A stretch of 64,000 bases of DNA from Lamellibrachia columna (lineage: Eukaryota; Annelida; Polychaeta; Sabellida; Siboglinidae). Made by a program: the position numbers and the translations under genes. Positions 1-10,966 of the stretch are shown piece after piece. Each line of letters opens with the position of its first letter. Within the stretch, counting starts at the first letter, position 1. The stretch spans positions 12,611,782-12,675,781 of the forward strand of contig OY759262.1 in the NCBI GenBank assembly GCA_963662155.1, given 5' to 3'. The notes under the pieces were generated by a model, which did no database searches, had not been told where the DNA came from, and saw nothing but the letters and a program-made list of their open reading frames with translations.

Positions 1-154
1 GTTCGCAAATGGCGCTTCAACAAAGGTGTCTATTTTATCTTTCTCACACAGATATAATTATCGAGTTTGTATTGGAGATAATAGTTTTGCCGGCGCTCTC
101 GTTTAGGATTATGTTACAATGACATTTACACACGGAAGCAACGTGTACGTTTCC

Positions 155-401
155 TTATGATTTGTTTACACAACCTGTACGTGTCCTTATGATTTGTTTA
201 CACAATCTGTACGTTTCCTTATGATTTATTTACACAATCTGTACGTTTCCTTATGCTTTGTTTACACAACATGTACGTGTCCTTGTAATTTGTTTACACA
301 ACATGTACGTTTTCTTATGATTTATTTACACAACCTGTACGTTTCCTTATGATTTGTTTACACAACCTGTACGTGTCCTTATGATTTGTGTACACATCCT
401 A
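155..401. repeat. 32-bp tandem repeat, about 7.7 copies
   Basis: Unit begins TTATGATTTGTTTACACAAC and continues CTGTACGTGTCC. Copies start at 155, 187, 219, 251, 283, 315 and 347, with a partial at 379. Each full unit contains TGTACG and TTTACACAA. Copies differ by a few substitutions without indels. Confidence 0.9.
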
Positions 402-1046
402 TGTTTTAGAAACCTATTAAGCAATGCCGTCGCTGGATGGTTGCTACGAGGGAAATTACTCTGTGTGTCGTATTTAAAACGTGTGTTCAACGAGCGGGGA
501 AAGCATATCACGCCTACGACTGAACTATAGTAATCTGGCAAAAGATGCGAACATTACAAGAAATATTCTATACTATGAGCAACCCTGTAGCACCAGACAT
601 TCAAGAAAAAACATAGAAAGGCACACTAATATTTAGTTTGTATTTGTTCATTTGTTAGCTGTGTAAAAAAACATCTAGAAGAGTAAGTGGAAATGTATGC
701 CTAATTCGTGATGCGATGACAAAGTCTGGGTGATAATGGTTATAACAGATCTAATAAGGGTCCATGCATTCAAGAAATACAAATCCCTTATAACTTCCTA
801 CTGTCTTGAACAACTATCTTTTCATCATTACTTTCACGTAAAATAATGATGTCAGTACACATTCAAACTGAAAAACTAAACAAAATGTAGACATTTTACT
901 ATAGATCGCGACACTCTTGTGAAGACCTTCTAAGAATTGCTGATATACCCATTTATGTGATAAGCAAAATTCAGAGGTCAACTTTGAGCAGTTAGGACAT
1001 ATATACGCGGTGGTTCAACATACGACAGGGAGCTAGAATGATTCTC
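402..1046. other. Intergenic sequence without recognised feature
   Basis: AT-rich single-copy-looking sequence. I see no ORF above background, no exon and no repeat. Confidence 0.5.
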
Positions 1047-1165
1047 CGAACCCCCTAGGTCCGCGAACCCCGTAGGTCCGCGAACCCCCTAGGTCCGCGA
1101 ACCCCGTAGGTCCGCGAACCCCGTAGGTCCGCGAACCCCGTAGGTCCGCGAACCCCGTAGGTCCG
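1047..1165. repeat. 17-bp tandem repeat, 7 copies
   Basis: Unit CGAACCCCGTAGGTCCG repeats exactly seven times. One base alternates between C and G (CCCCCTAGG or CCCCGTAGG). It is GC-rich in an AT-rich setting. Confidence 0.92.
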
Positions 1166-2448
1166 CTCATGGATATGTTTACGTAGTACGATGTAGTACA
1201 TTCGTGTAGCAGGCAGTCGTATATATCCGATTGTCAACAAGTCATTCATATATATACATACATATACATCGTCTTCAGCTCGTCTATGCTAGTAGCCTTT
1301 TAGCTGGTCTTGACAATTGTTTGTGCGCATATGGGTGGAAAGTTGTAATTTTTTTCAAAACTGTAAGCGCACCAGAATCTGTCTAGTCTTGATTTGAAAA
1401 TATTTAATGAGGGCGCTGAAACTACATACTATGTGAGGGTATTCCACCGGTTTACTACCCTGTGCCTGAAGTAATGCCTTCGTTGTCTTGCAGTCACGCA
1501 GCAGGCGGTCGTATATATACAGTCACGTGGACCGCGGGTGCTGCCTATCTTTGCGGCGTGAGGCACAGTCGTGCACCGATTGCTTTAAAATAAATTAATG
1601 CAGTTTCACACTTGACCTCAGTAGCGGTATTCATCATGAACTCAAGACGCTGCATAAAACGCTGTTTGTGCAGTCTCTATAACATGAATTCTTGCGTAAT
1701 GATTATTACTCTACATGCCCGGTTTTTTCTTCTACATATTTGCTTTACAACTAACATGACAAACTGCGTCGTTTAATGCGTCACAGTTGGGCCTATTTCT
1801 CAGGCAGCACAGACCAGCTCCAGCTGTGAACTGGATAAATGTTGCGTCGCGCGCCTTGTCTGCCACCTACCTGGCAACGGTGAAACTAACAGAACAAGTA
1901 AACGCATCAACCGCAAATAACAGGCGCGAGCTGAGCTGTCTTGTCAAGAACGTTTCACGGATCACAACTAATGGCCACCCAAGCATGCATCGATGTTAAC
2001 GGACCATAATAACAGAGAATCCCACCTACTTTCGAATGCTCATTTTATTTTCACACGGTTATATGTCGCCAGTAGCGTGTTCATTCGGCTGTGCAACGGA
2101 AGAGAGCACTTGTCAAACAACTGAATAAAACCCCATAAATGTTGATGGGCCTTGGTTAAGCATTTCAAGCCTTTTCCTATGGCGGCACCAGACTGGAAAT
2201 GTAGGAAATAGGCCTACGATTGCAAAAAACAGCAGCAGTCATCTAGAATGGGATTGCTACCATCTGAATCCCTACTAGCAGGGTCTGACCAACCGTGGCT
2301 CTGATGACGATCATTCAAACGCCTGCACAGCGGAGTCGGCCGAGCAAAACAACCACGAGTAAGTGGCGCTACATTGACGAGACGCGGTCAACGAAATGCG
2401 ACTGGGGGGAAGACCAGACAATGTCTCACCTCCTCTGCTGCCGACTAC

Positions 2449-3031
2449 CAGTGCTGTAACAAGTACTGCAGTACCGCGCTTAAGTAAAAGTAAAAGTTTT
2501 CCACCAAACAAGTACTTAAGAAAAAGTAAAAGTATCCCTCCAAAAATGTACTTAAGTAAAAGTAAAACGTACTTTTTTTTAAATGTACTTAAATACAGAA
2601 GCATCGGGCAACCGGTGTTCGCTAAGTATATATCACAAGTTTATCAATAAGCTAAAAAATCACATAAGTACTGTAGTGCAATACTTAATAAAATTAAAAG
2701 TAATCCACCAAACAAGCACATAAGTAAAAGTACTTTCTATAAAATGTACTTAAGCACAAAATTACAAAAGCATCCGGCCACCGGTGAACGCCATGTATAC
2801 ATCACAAGTTTATCAATAAGCTCACAAATCACATAATTTCAAAACATAATTTCAAAAAGTTCAAAGCAGGTCAAAATGGTATTGCTATCAGGCATGCCTT
2901 GGGTCAGTTATATTGCAATGTAATATATTACTATTATTTAGCTTCCTTTCTATTACTGTTACGTTCTGAATGCAATGTAATGTACTGCTATTATACTATT
3001 ACAATTACATATATTACATATTACATACATA

Positions 3032-3082
<51 letters not shown>

Positions 3083-3432
3083 GCGTGTGCGTGTGCGTGT
3101 GCGTGTGCGTGTGCGTGTGCGTGTGCGTGTGCGTGTGCGCGTGCGCGTGCGCGTGCGCGTGCGCGTGCGCGTATGTTGTGTTAATTCGGTTTGGTCGGTC
3201 TCTTTCTTACAATATCCAATCCGATATATGGTCAAAATTCAAAGCTACTTGTGTTCACAGGTACTTGTGTTCACAGGTACTTGTGTTCACACAGAGTTGC
3301 ACCACAAGTTGACACATGTTGCTGTTACAAGTAAAATAATCTATAAAAATGTACCCAGCTACAAGTACATTTCAAAATAATCTAGTTAAGTACTGTAACG
3401 AAGTAAGTGTACGTCGTTACATACCACCACTG
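2449..3432. mobile_element. Non-autonomous hAT-like element (984 bp)
   Basis: The ends are CAGTGCTG...CACTG-type inverted termini: left CAGTGCTGTAAC, right reverse complement CAGTGGTGGTATGTAAC. The flanks are a perfect 8-bp direct repeat, CCGACTAC, at 2441-2448 and 3433-3440. An 8-bp duplication and CAG-type ends are hAT hallmarks. Inside are AAGTAAAAGTA-rich stretches, a ~170-bp imperfect duplication (about 2600-2660 versus 2769-2836) and a long GT/GTGTGC microsatellite. No transposase remains. Confidence 0.75.
3035..3172. repeat. GT then GTGTGC/GCGT microsatellite
   Basis: Pure (TG)n grades into (GTGTGC)n and then (GCGCGT)n. Long alternating purine-pyrimidine tracts like this can adopt Z-DNA. 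It lies inside the hAT-like element. Confidence 0.9.
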
Positions 3433-3633
3433 CCGACTACTGGACGGTCTGTGCACACTGGAAGACCCAGATGTCGTCACGGACTGGGCAAAAGCATGCG
3501 CCCGAAAATGGCAACACCTCGAGTGAAGTCTGACACGATGAGAAAGACTATAAGAAGAAGAAGAAGGCCTTTGTAAAATGTCTTTTAATTCTGTAATTTT
3601 AGGAAAACAAACCATAAGTTGTCACTGCTTATT

Positions 3634-3664
3634 ATAGTGGACATACAAGTTGTATGTCCACTAT
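3634..3664. other. Perfect 15-bp-arm hairpin
   Basis: ATAGTGGACATACAA is followed after one base by its exact reverse complement. No function is evident. It may be the tip of an old inverted-repeat element. Confidence 0.6.
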
Positions 3665-4199
3665 TGTATGATACGACACCAAAGAGTGGACATGACTTGA
3701 CGTCCGTGAGACACGAGTGACAGCAAGGGGCCGTCAGAGGTGGTGACGAATTGTCAGATCACCAGAGGAGGTGCCCCGAACGAACACCCGCGGCTATGGG
3801 AAAGTGAAGGCGTAGAAGGCCTCATAAAGCTTTATGTGGTAGGGTGGGGCAAGGAGCCCCCGTGGGGTTAGATTCCCTTCTATTATTTCCAACATTACAA
3901 TTTTATGCGCTTGCTGTCTGTCTCTGGTGGTTGAATGCGATGCTGCTATCTGTATAGTGCATATTCTGCCCCGATGCACATGCAGACGAAATAAACGGTT
4001 AGGAAAAATCTGCATTTTAAGGTTTCATGAATGGCTGGTATAAAACCGTTTATTATATTTACAATGATTTGTTATTTTATAGTCGTGATTAGGTAGTGGG
4101 AAATGTTTTTACTTTGCTAAAAGCTACGTGGTTTCAAATGTACTATCTATCATTATACGTATACGTGGATGGTACGTGACAATTTGGAGTACACCATAT

Positions 4200-4697
4200 T
4201 ACTTAAAACTGCATCCTCAATCGATTTAGCCTATCGCAAATCTGGTTCGTTGATGTCCTAGTATGTAGTGTGTGAATAGCTTAAGAAATACCCACAGTTG
4301 GTTTAATTAAAAAGGGCGTATTTTTTTCAAATCTTCGAAAGAATTGACTTTAGTCGTTAGATATGGAAAGGCTCAAAATAGTGGATATCCAAAACGGTAA
4401 ACACTTTATGGGGTAAAGGCTGGTCATGGGCGTCACTTCCATCATCTCGTCGATCACAAAGTTATGAAATTTCACCAAGGGCGAAATTCGTAAGTTTTCA
4501 GCGTTTCCATTTTACTTCAATTAATTCTGCATGCAAAATTAAATAATTCAATAGTTTGCTGATGATTTCACAAAACTACGTATACAAGTTGCACAAACGA
4601 GCTAGAATGTTGTAGTGGATACTAGGTAGGTTTGAATTTTCGCAAAATGAATTTGAAATGGGACGAGCACAAAAATCGAATTGATGAGGCACCTTTA
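4200..4697 (-). repeat. Dispersed repeat, copy A (inverted)
   Basis: The reverse complement of this stretch aligns with 15056-15345. Shared landmarks include TCAAACCTACCTAG, the ATCCACT segment, GTTTGTGCAACTT and TTCACACACTACA. Copy A is longer by a middle insert (about 4330-4490). No terminal repeats or coding sequence were recognised, so the class is unknown. Confidence 0.6.
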
Positions 4698-4840
4698 ATT
4701 ATTAAATACGCATTCCACTATATGCATGTGTTGTCCTCGGATATCAACATGCCTTACCATACATCCATTTAAGCTCTTATCGTTTCCTAATAAATTAGAA
4801 TTAATCCCACTGAAATTGAACTCGTTGATCGTGAGTCAGC

Positions 4841-5101
4841 AAAAGGGAAGGAGAAGCTAAAGGGGAATGGGAAGCTAAAGGGAAGGAGAAGCTAAAGGGG
4901 AAGGAGAAGCTAAAGGGGAAGGAGAAACTAAAGGGGAAGGAGAAGCTAAAGGGGAAGGAGAAGCTAAAGGGGAAGGAGACGCTAAAGGGGAAGGAGAAGC
5001 TAAAGGGGAAGGAGAAGCTAAAGGGGAAGGAGAAGCTAAAGGGGAAGGAGAAGCTAAAGGGGAAGGAGAAGCTAAAGGGGAAGGAGAAACTAAAGGGAAG
5101 G
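4841..5101. repeat. 18-bp purine-only tandem repeat, about 14 copies
   Basis: Unit AAAGGGGAAGGAGAAGCT is almost all purine on the + strand, with one CT per unit. The 102-residue minus-strand frame across it (SPSPLA repeats) is an artefact of the 18-bp period. Confidence 0.92.
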
Positions 5102-5639
5102 TACTGGCGGCTAGACGAGGGACACAGAATGGAACCAAAGACGCAGCGAAGAAGTCAACCGGGGGCGTCTTGCCCCATTGCATGACAGCATAAATACCTC
5201 ACAATAATGCATACATGAATAAACATGATGATGTTCCCTTAAGGGAGGCTCCTCGCCCCACACTAGCCCAATAATTATCAAAACATTTCCTACCCAAGCC
5301 AGCCAACGCTCCCACTTCGTAAGGGCGGGGCTGCATGGGATATGCAGAATTTTGATATTCCCCTTGGGGAAAACTTAAACATTCATGTTTTATAGTGGCA
5401 ACTCAGGAGTGAATTTTCCTACAGGGAATTGGCTATCGTGTGTCCTCTAGGACTGGGAGCTAAATGAGCAGGCTGTTGACGATCGTTTTCCCTATTATAA
5501 TTGCCCCGAATAGAACGTAAACAAGCAGTAGATGGAGACGCTTACACACAAACTCATGGCTTTTGTGCACCAGGTCGATGTGCACCTGGATGAAATACAA
5601 CCTAAATCAGGCTGTTGGACCGAACTATCCTGGACCAAA
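5102..5639. other. Intergenic sequence without recognised feature
   Basis: Mixed-composition sequence between the purine repeat and the SINE. No supported gene. Confidence 0.5.
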
Positions 5640-5950
5640 ATAAAAAAGGTAAAAATGTACGTTCTTATATAGCGCGGTATCCAGTCATTGGGACTGTTCA
5701 AAGCGCTTTACACTTCACCCCCTGGCAGACCTGTTCCTTCTCTGGGAGGCATATGGTGCAATTACTGCGTGAAGACTATTCGTTCAGATGCCCACCTGTG
5801 TATGTAGCCAGGTTCTCGTTTACACAGCAGAGCGAACTGCGCAACGTGCAGGGGATGAACGAAATTGCCAAAGCTTCGAAAAGAGGATTCGAACCCGGAT
5901 TCTCTCGATTGAGAGCCCGACCTTTTAACCGCTACACTACAGCGCCCCAC
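5640..5950 (-). mobile_element. tRNA-derived SINE, copy 1
   Basis: The tRNA-like head reads on the minus strand. Box A is seen at 5929-5941 (TGTAGTGTAGCGG on the minus strand) and box B at 5885-5895 (GGTTCGAATCC). The anticodon loop region reads GGCTCTCAATC, closest to a Glu-type tRNA. The body includes GGCAGACCTGTTC and ends near AGCGCTTTGAACAG and the TATATAAG segment. A second, diverged copy lies at 45600-45890 in the same orientation. The 145-codon + strand ORF here is a by-product. Confidence 0.75.
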
Positions 5951-6164
5951 AAAATACCCCACTACCTGTTAACTGCACTCGTCAAAAGTACGATACCTTT
6001 GTGTTTGGAAAAGACTAGACATTCACGTCCAAACGCCACAGGAAATGGCTGACATTAAAGTTTTTGCTGCTGCTTGGAAATTGTATATAGACATAGTGCT
6101 CTACCAAATATATAGTGCTCTACTAAAATGTGAAGTTGCTTTTGACAAAATGGTTAAACGGCAT

Positions 6165-6302
6165 GCCCATCCTCATGAGGATTCTGGGGTTTCTAACGAA
6201 ACCCCCTTTTTGAGATGATTTTTTTTATTGTAATTTTTTTTTAGAAATCCCCGGCTGATTGTGTACGCTCGTACTCCCCTTTTGAAAACCCCGAGGACGG
6301 GC
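6165..6302. mobile_element. Small inverted-repeat element (138 bp), tentative
   Basis: GCCCATCCTC at the left is mirrored by GAGGACGGGC at the right (one mismatch). CTGGGGTTTC and GAAAACCCC lie just inside. A CCCC...T-run core is between them. No clear target duplication, so this is a weak MITE call. Confidence 0.35.
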
Positions 6303-6934
6303 CTGAACTGTCAATATAACACACTGACCTACAAGTTCTTATCCAAGTTGTCAGATTAATTATGCCGTATCTGTTGACATGGGTAATTAACCCATTTGAT
6401 TCTAGCTACCCCGCCTGGTGTAGTTTAGGCCCTACCTTGTTATAATAGGTATATGCTGAATGTGTATTCCATAATTGATTCGAAATGCCTACGAAGGATT
6501 CCGAAAGTATGTCATCAACACAGGTTTCTAAAAGGAAATTACGGTGGACACCGTTTCCCTATATAATAATAATAATTGATTAAAATGGCAACTATAGCAG
6601 TTCAATTATACAACTGGCACAGTAAAACAATATCTGAGAAACTTTGTGCACACACCCACATGAATCCATCTTGCCTAACCAGCAAACGCTTCCTTGTATG
6701 CAGAACGGACGTGACTCCGATGTAGAAACATCCCATATCAGAACTGATTGATTAAAACTCATTTATATGTACTTGTGCAATAAGCGGATACGTCTTGCCT
6801 TATCGGCAAATACCGTGTTTATTCCTAGCGGCGCCAAACTCAGTAACTGCCTCACTGTGGGGGGGGCGTACGATGTCTCATCTTTTATTAATAGCAGCCG
6901 TAAATAAATTATACATCAACGCTCCCCGCTAAGT
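6303..6934. other. Intergenic sequence upstream of the promoter
   Basis: No gene or repeat recognised. A G-run (GGGGGGGCG) is present near 6860. Distal regulatory elements cannot be ruled in or out by eye. Confidence 0.4.
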
Positions 6935-7050
6935 AAGCGCGAGGCGCCGTGGCCCGCCTCTTGTCCTGTCAATCAAAACATGCGCTGAAAGAAACTTCCC
7001 CGTTGTCAGCGGCGTTGGTTGGCTCAGTGGCGCGTGCCCGGTGCCCGGAT

Positions 7051-7073
7051 GTAAACAAGGCACCCTATAAAAG
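7051..7073 (+). promoter_or_regulatory. Core promoter: forkhead-type site and TATA box
   Basis: GTAAACA (7051-7057) matches the canonical forkhead-factor core. TATAAAAG (7066-7073) is a consensus TATA box. Transcription would then start near 7096, about 240 nt before the chosen ATG. The start site itself is inferred, not seen. Confidence 0.6.
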
Positions 7074-7123
7074 AGAACCGTTCGCTCGGCGTCCGCACGT
7101 TAGAGAAGTGATTGTGTTGTGTA

Positions 7124-7204
7124 ATGTGTCAGTTTTCGGAAACGCCGAATTATCGTCGTGCATTGTGGAATTACGCATTGTGTGAGTTTGACTCGTTGGA
7201 GTAG
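7124..7204 (+). other. Upstream ORF 1 (26 codons) in the 5' UTR
   Basis: An ATG at 7124 opens a 26-codon frame ending at TAG 7202-7204. It lies wholly between the predicted transcription start and the main ATG. If transcription starts near 7096, scanning ribosomes meet it first. No peptide function is suggested. Confidence 0.45.
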
Positions 7205-7289
7205 CTGCGTTCGCTGGACAACTTGTCGAAGCCGGTCGGTCCGCGTAAGCCCGAGCCGGAGACCGCCGAGCCGCCGTCGCTGGCCTGTC

Positions 7290-7355
7290 ATGAGCCACCG
7301 TTGTTCGCCGCTGAGCGCGCGTGTTCCTGTAATCGGGGATGACTTTTATGGTTGA
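7290..7355 (+). other. Upstream ORF 2, overlapping the main start codon
   Basis: An ATG at 7290 opens a 21-codon frame ending at TGA 7353-7355, in a different frame from the main CDS. It runs past both candidate CRIM1 start codons (7339 and 7348). An overlapping upstream ORF of this kind usually lowers translation of the main frame. Confidence 0.45.
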
Positions 7356-7648
7356 ACATCTCGTCCCACTTCTTGTCGTTTATATGGTTCTGGGCCTGGA
7401 TCAGCTGCCCAACGCGTGGGGTTTGCAATGCGACATCTGTGACCGAAGCCGGTGCCCGCCGCGGGACTGTCCCGCCGGTGAGGTGCTCGACGCGTGCCTC
7501 TGTTGCCACGTCTGTGCCCGTGTGGTCGACCAGACATGTGGGGGGAAGTTCGACATCCACGGACGCTGCGCCGACAATCTGGTTTGTCGGATTACGCCGG
7601 CTGTTGGCACCCCGGTGTCGGAGGATCATGTCGGAATATGTAAACCAG
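7339..7648 (+). CDS. CRIM1: CRIM1 exon 1: signal peptide and IGFBP domain
   Basis: This exon starts at the first ATG of the open frame and encodes residues 1-103 plus one base. A hydrophobic leader (LVPLLVVYMVLGL) is followed by a 12-cysteine IGFBP N-terminal domain. Its signature is ACLCCHVC, the CRIM1-style form of the IGFBP GCGCCxxC motif, followed by CGGKF and GICKPG. The donor is CAG|GTATGT at 7649, phase 1. A second in-frame ATG at 7348 would still leave a usable signal peptide, so the exact start is uncertain. Intron 1 is 12.1 kb. Confidence 0.88.
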
Positions 7649-10600
7649 GTATGTATGCAACTGTTTCGGTGTGTGGATAGCCTGCTTCGTCATCTTGCAT
7701 GTCATTACGACATTAGTACGTTACCGGTTTGGCATCGAAGTGATTCACGATGGTAGTATTGGTACTGCCGGCGGAGTTGGAGAAGGCAGTTAGCTCACTT
7801 TCGCTTGTGTTTTCATTTCCTGGCTGCGTACCTTTTCAGGATGGGGATAGGTGTGGTTTGAAATTACGTTACTAATAATGCTGGTTGTAAATGGCGATGC
7901 GATGTCTTGTGTGCTTAAACGTTAAAACGTGATCTACCTGGTTGTGGCATTATGGCTATGAATACGACACCATTAAATCAGCACCAAATTAAAACAACAG
8001 TCAAGTACACGTATATGCCTTCCTATTATAGACAATACGGACTCGGTTCTCACACGTTTTGCTACACAACAGCGCCTGCAGTCGCGACAGTTACATTCCC
8101 GATAGGAACATGCATGATAAGGCCCAGTGGCTAGCAGTTATGTGGGCTCGTGGATATAAATCTCAGTGAGTCACTCCAAGGAATGTGGAAGTTGGAACGA
8201 GCCTCTAACACAGACTGTCATACAACCCGAAGTATCACGGGTGCCTGGTGAAATATGGGTTTTGCCACGTGTATGTTAGGGGTTATGTTAGTGGTGTTTA
8301 CTTGAAACCATCGTTTGGCCAACTGTTTAGTTGTTGTGTGCACAAGTCAAACAGCCAAGGAGGACGTTAAATTACTGTTGTTATATGACTATTATAATAT
8401 TTTCTTAATTAACACTTCTATTGATAATTAGCCATGACAGGTCTATATCAGCATCCAGGGTACCAAGGGTACAACATCTTTGCCCTACTGCTATGGAGGG
8501 AAAGACTTTACATTTGACGATTAATTAGTTTGTTCTTTGTATTTTAGCGAAATTGTTTGTAACGTGTGTGGGTGGTTAGTTAAGAAAGGTTATTTTAGAT
8601 ATGTTTCTAGAACTTGGGTGAATTGAAAATTTTTTTATTTCTTAAATGTCTTAATATAAAAAAACACATTGCATAATACTAGTACAGAAATAACAATATA
8701 ATACCTATTTTAACAAATGAAATGTAATACATTAACTTTTTCCCAGAGGATAGACGACCTGTATTTGAAGTTTAAATAGGGACCGTGGAAGATCAGTGCT
8801 CATTTAGCATCATTATTCAAGGGTGTTTATTGAGTAGCCTGCTTGACTGCAGCCTTCAGTCAGAGCTTCAATGGGCAGCTTATGTTCAACTTGATACACA
8901 GATTTGCCACAATTGTATTCATTGCCTAAAAAGGGGTAATTGGTCTATTGCAGTGTAGCAGCATCTGCCAGTCAGGCACACTGGGTGCCACTCATAGTAT
9001 CAATTACTATCAAATTGATCAAGGAAAGTGACATATTTTTGTATAAAAACCAATCTAACAGCATGTTTGATATATCAAACTGATCATTCTGGTGCTATTG
9101 TTATTGTTGTCTTAATAATAATAAAGAGATTTTATGTACAGGATTGGGAGACCGTCCCTTGCTGTGGGATTCCACCTGTAACAATATCTTGTTACTATTG
9201 GTCTTTGTTAGATCATTTGTTTGAAATTTGACCTATAATCTGTGTCAGAGTTGTCAAATTCAAGATGTATTAGCCAAGTTGTATACCCAGGAATTCATTC
9301 GTGGTCTGTCTAGATCTATGCAATATTGTTTTGCATGTAGATACAGTTGGGAAATGTTAGTGCTGGTACAATTACTACAATCTTGGCATTACTGTTTTTT
9401 GCTACTTGTAAGTGCAAGAGAAACACTAATTTGCCTTGTGTAACGCTGAAGCAGCACATTGCCAAGCTATGGATCTTAATTTAACAAGATTTAACAAGAT
9501 TTGCCATCCAAGCCAAAGGCCCAGATGGCAAGTGGACAAGGAAGCCATTGGCTTATCGAGAGTCCAACAATGTTCATCTACTTATATGCCTAAAGGTGGA
9601 ACATAAAATCTTAAATACATACAACAGTTGCTAATAAGTATGGCTATGCAATTAGAAATGCACTGAAATGTGTGGGTCATAATGCAAAAATAGCATGTTT
9701 ACAATGTTTTTTTATGACTGCAATATCTTATGGATATATGTTTGATGTCTTGTAGGTCAGTGTAGAAACAGTCGGTAATAGACGTACTGTGCGCAAAAGA
9801 TAGATATAGAATGTTATGAATATGAAGAATGCAAACCAATATATAGCTCAGGGTCATGTTTATGTAATCAAGGACTTGCGAACTGATTTAGTTGTTGACA
9901 GAACTGAGTCATTGGTAGATAGCAGTTAATATAAAATGGCCTGGAGCTATTCTGAACAGAATGTGTATTGTAAATGTGCCACGCGCATATTATATAAATG
10001 AAATTTCTTTGTAGCCAGCAGTAAATGTCTTCATCTGTATCTATTTATAATGTTGGCAGTATCACACCTGTGCAGGTTATTGCCGCAAGATTAATTTTGA
10101 TTTGCACACATACCGTTTGTGATGTGGTCTTTGCAAATGCTAGGTATTTAATCAGATGGAAAATGTCCTGAAGGTCTTCTCTGTACATCCGTGTGAAGGT
10201 TCACACTAGTTAGTTAACTTAGGTGATAATCGGTTCATGCAAACTACAGATTCACGCGTATAATTCGTCATATACATATTATTATAGCAATAACAAGAAA
10301 TTTAACTGAAAATTGGGGTGGTGAATGTAAAATGCCTTTTTGTAAAAACAATTCTTGCTTGGAAACTTTGCCATTTATCTGCCTATGTTTACCTTGCAAA
10401 ACTCATCTTTTTGTTCGTGAAAACATTTCTCACTCATGCAGTACTTGTAGCCTGTTTGCGAAGTGTCTGGGTATTGTGACAGTGGTGAAAGTTTGAAGAA
10501 TCGTCTCTGATGTATCATCTCAAATTTATGAAGCATTATATGTGTTCATCTTCAGTGTCATTTGGTGTATTGGTCCACTGAGCTGCAGGCATGCATAATA

Positions 10601-10880
10601 TTTCCATCAGCCTACTCACAAACTCTTCGCTTAAGGGATCATTTCCATCAACTAAACACATCCGAAATGTTTTTGTTCACAGTTTGCACCTCCACAAATA
10701 TGCAAAAAAAATTATTATAACACATTTAAATGCAAACACTAACTATGAGATGTCACGATTAGGATACCTAATATGAACTCGTGAGGGTGTTTTTTTCCAC
10801 TAACATTATCTGACATGATCCACGTATTACTGAATACCAAATACCATCAACCCACCTACTGATAAGCGTACAGGTATGAT

Positions 10881-10966
<86 letters not shown>

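Larger units (their letters stand above)
2289..3526 (+). pseudogene. LINE polymerase C-terminal relic, split by a hAT-like insertion
   Basis: The open frame 2289-2448 encodes a zinc-knuckle-like tail (TKCDWGEDQTMSHLL), typical of the C-terminus of non-LTR retrotransposon polymerases. The frame resumes after the inserted element and reads through to TGA at 3524-3526 (DPDVVTDWAKACARKW). Removing the insertion with one 8-bp target duplication restores a continuous frame. A GAAGAAGAAG-rich tail follows. Only the last ~80 codons survive. Confidence 0.65.
6935..7650 (+). promoter_or_regulatory. CRIM1: CpG-rich promoter region and 5' UTR
   Basis: GC content and CpG density jump relative to both flanks, from just upstream of the TATA box through exon 1. 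This is the only such stretch in the window and it coincides with the start of the gene. The 5' UTR would run from about 7096 to 7338. Confidence 0.7.

Noticed and set aside
2899..3380. 136-137-codon ORFs with Val-Cys or Val-Arg repeats
   Set aside because: Translation of the GT/GTGTGC microsatellite inside the hAT-like element.
5885..5950. Genuine tRNA-Glu gene
   Set aside because: A and B boxes are present but the acceptor and anticodon stems do not pair well, and a SINE body follows. The same body recurs at 45600-45890.
5615..6052. 145-codon + strand ORF
   Set aside because: Overlaps a tRNA-derived SINE lying on the other strand; no protein family recognised.
6949..7185. 78-codon ORF across the promoter
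   Set aside because: It spans the TATA box and would start upstream of transcription; explained by high GC content.
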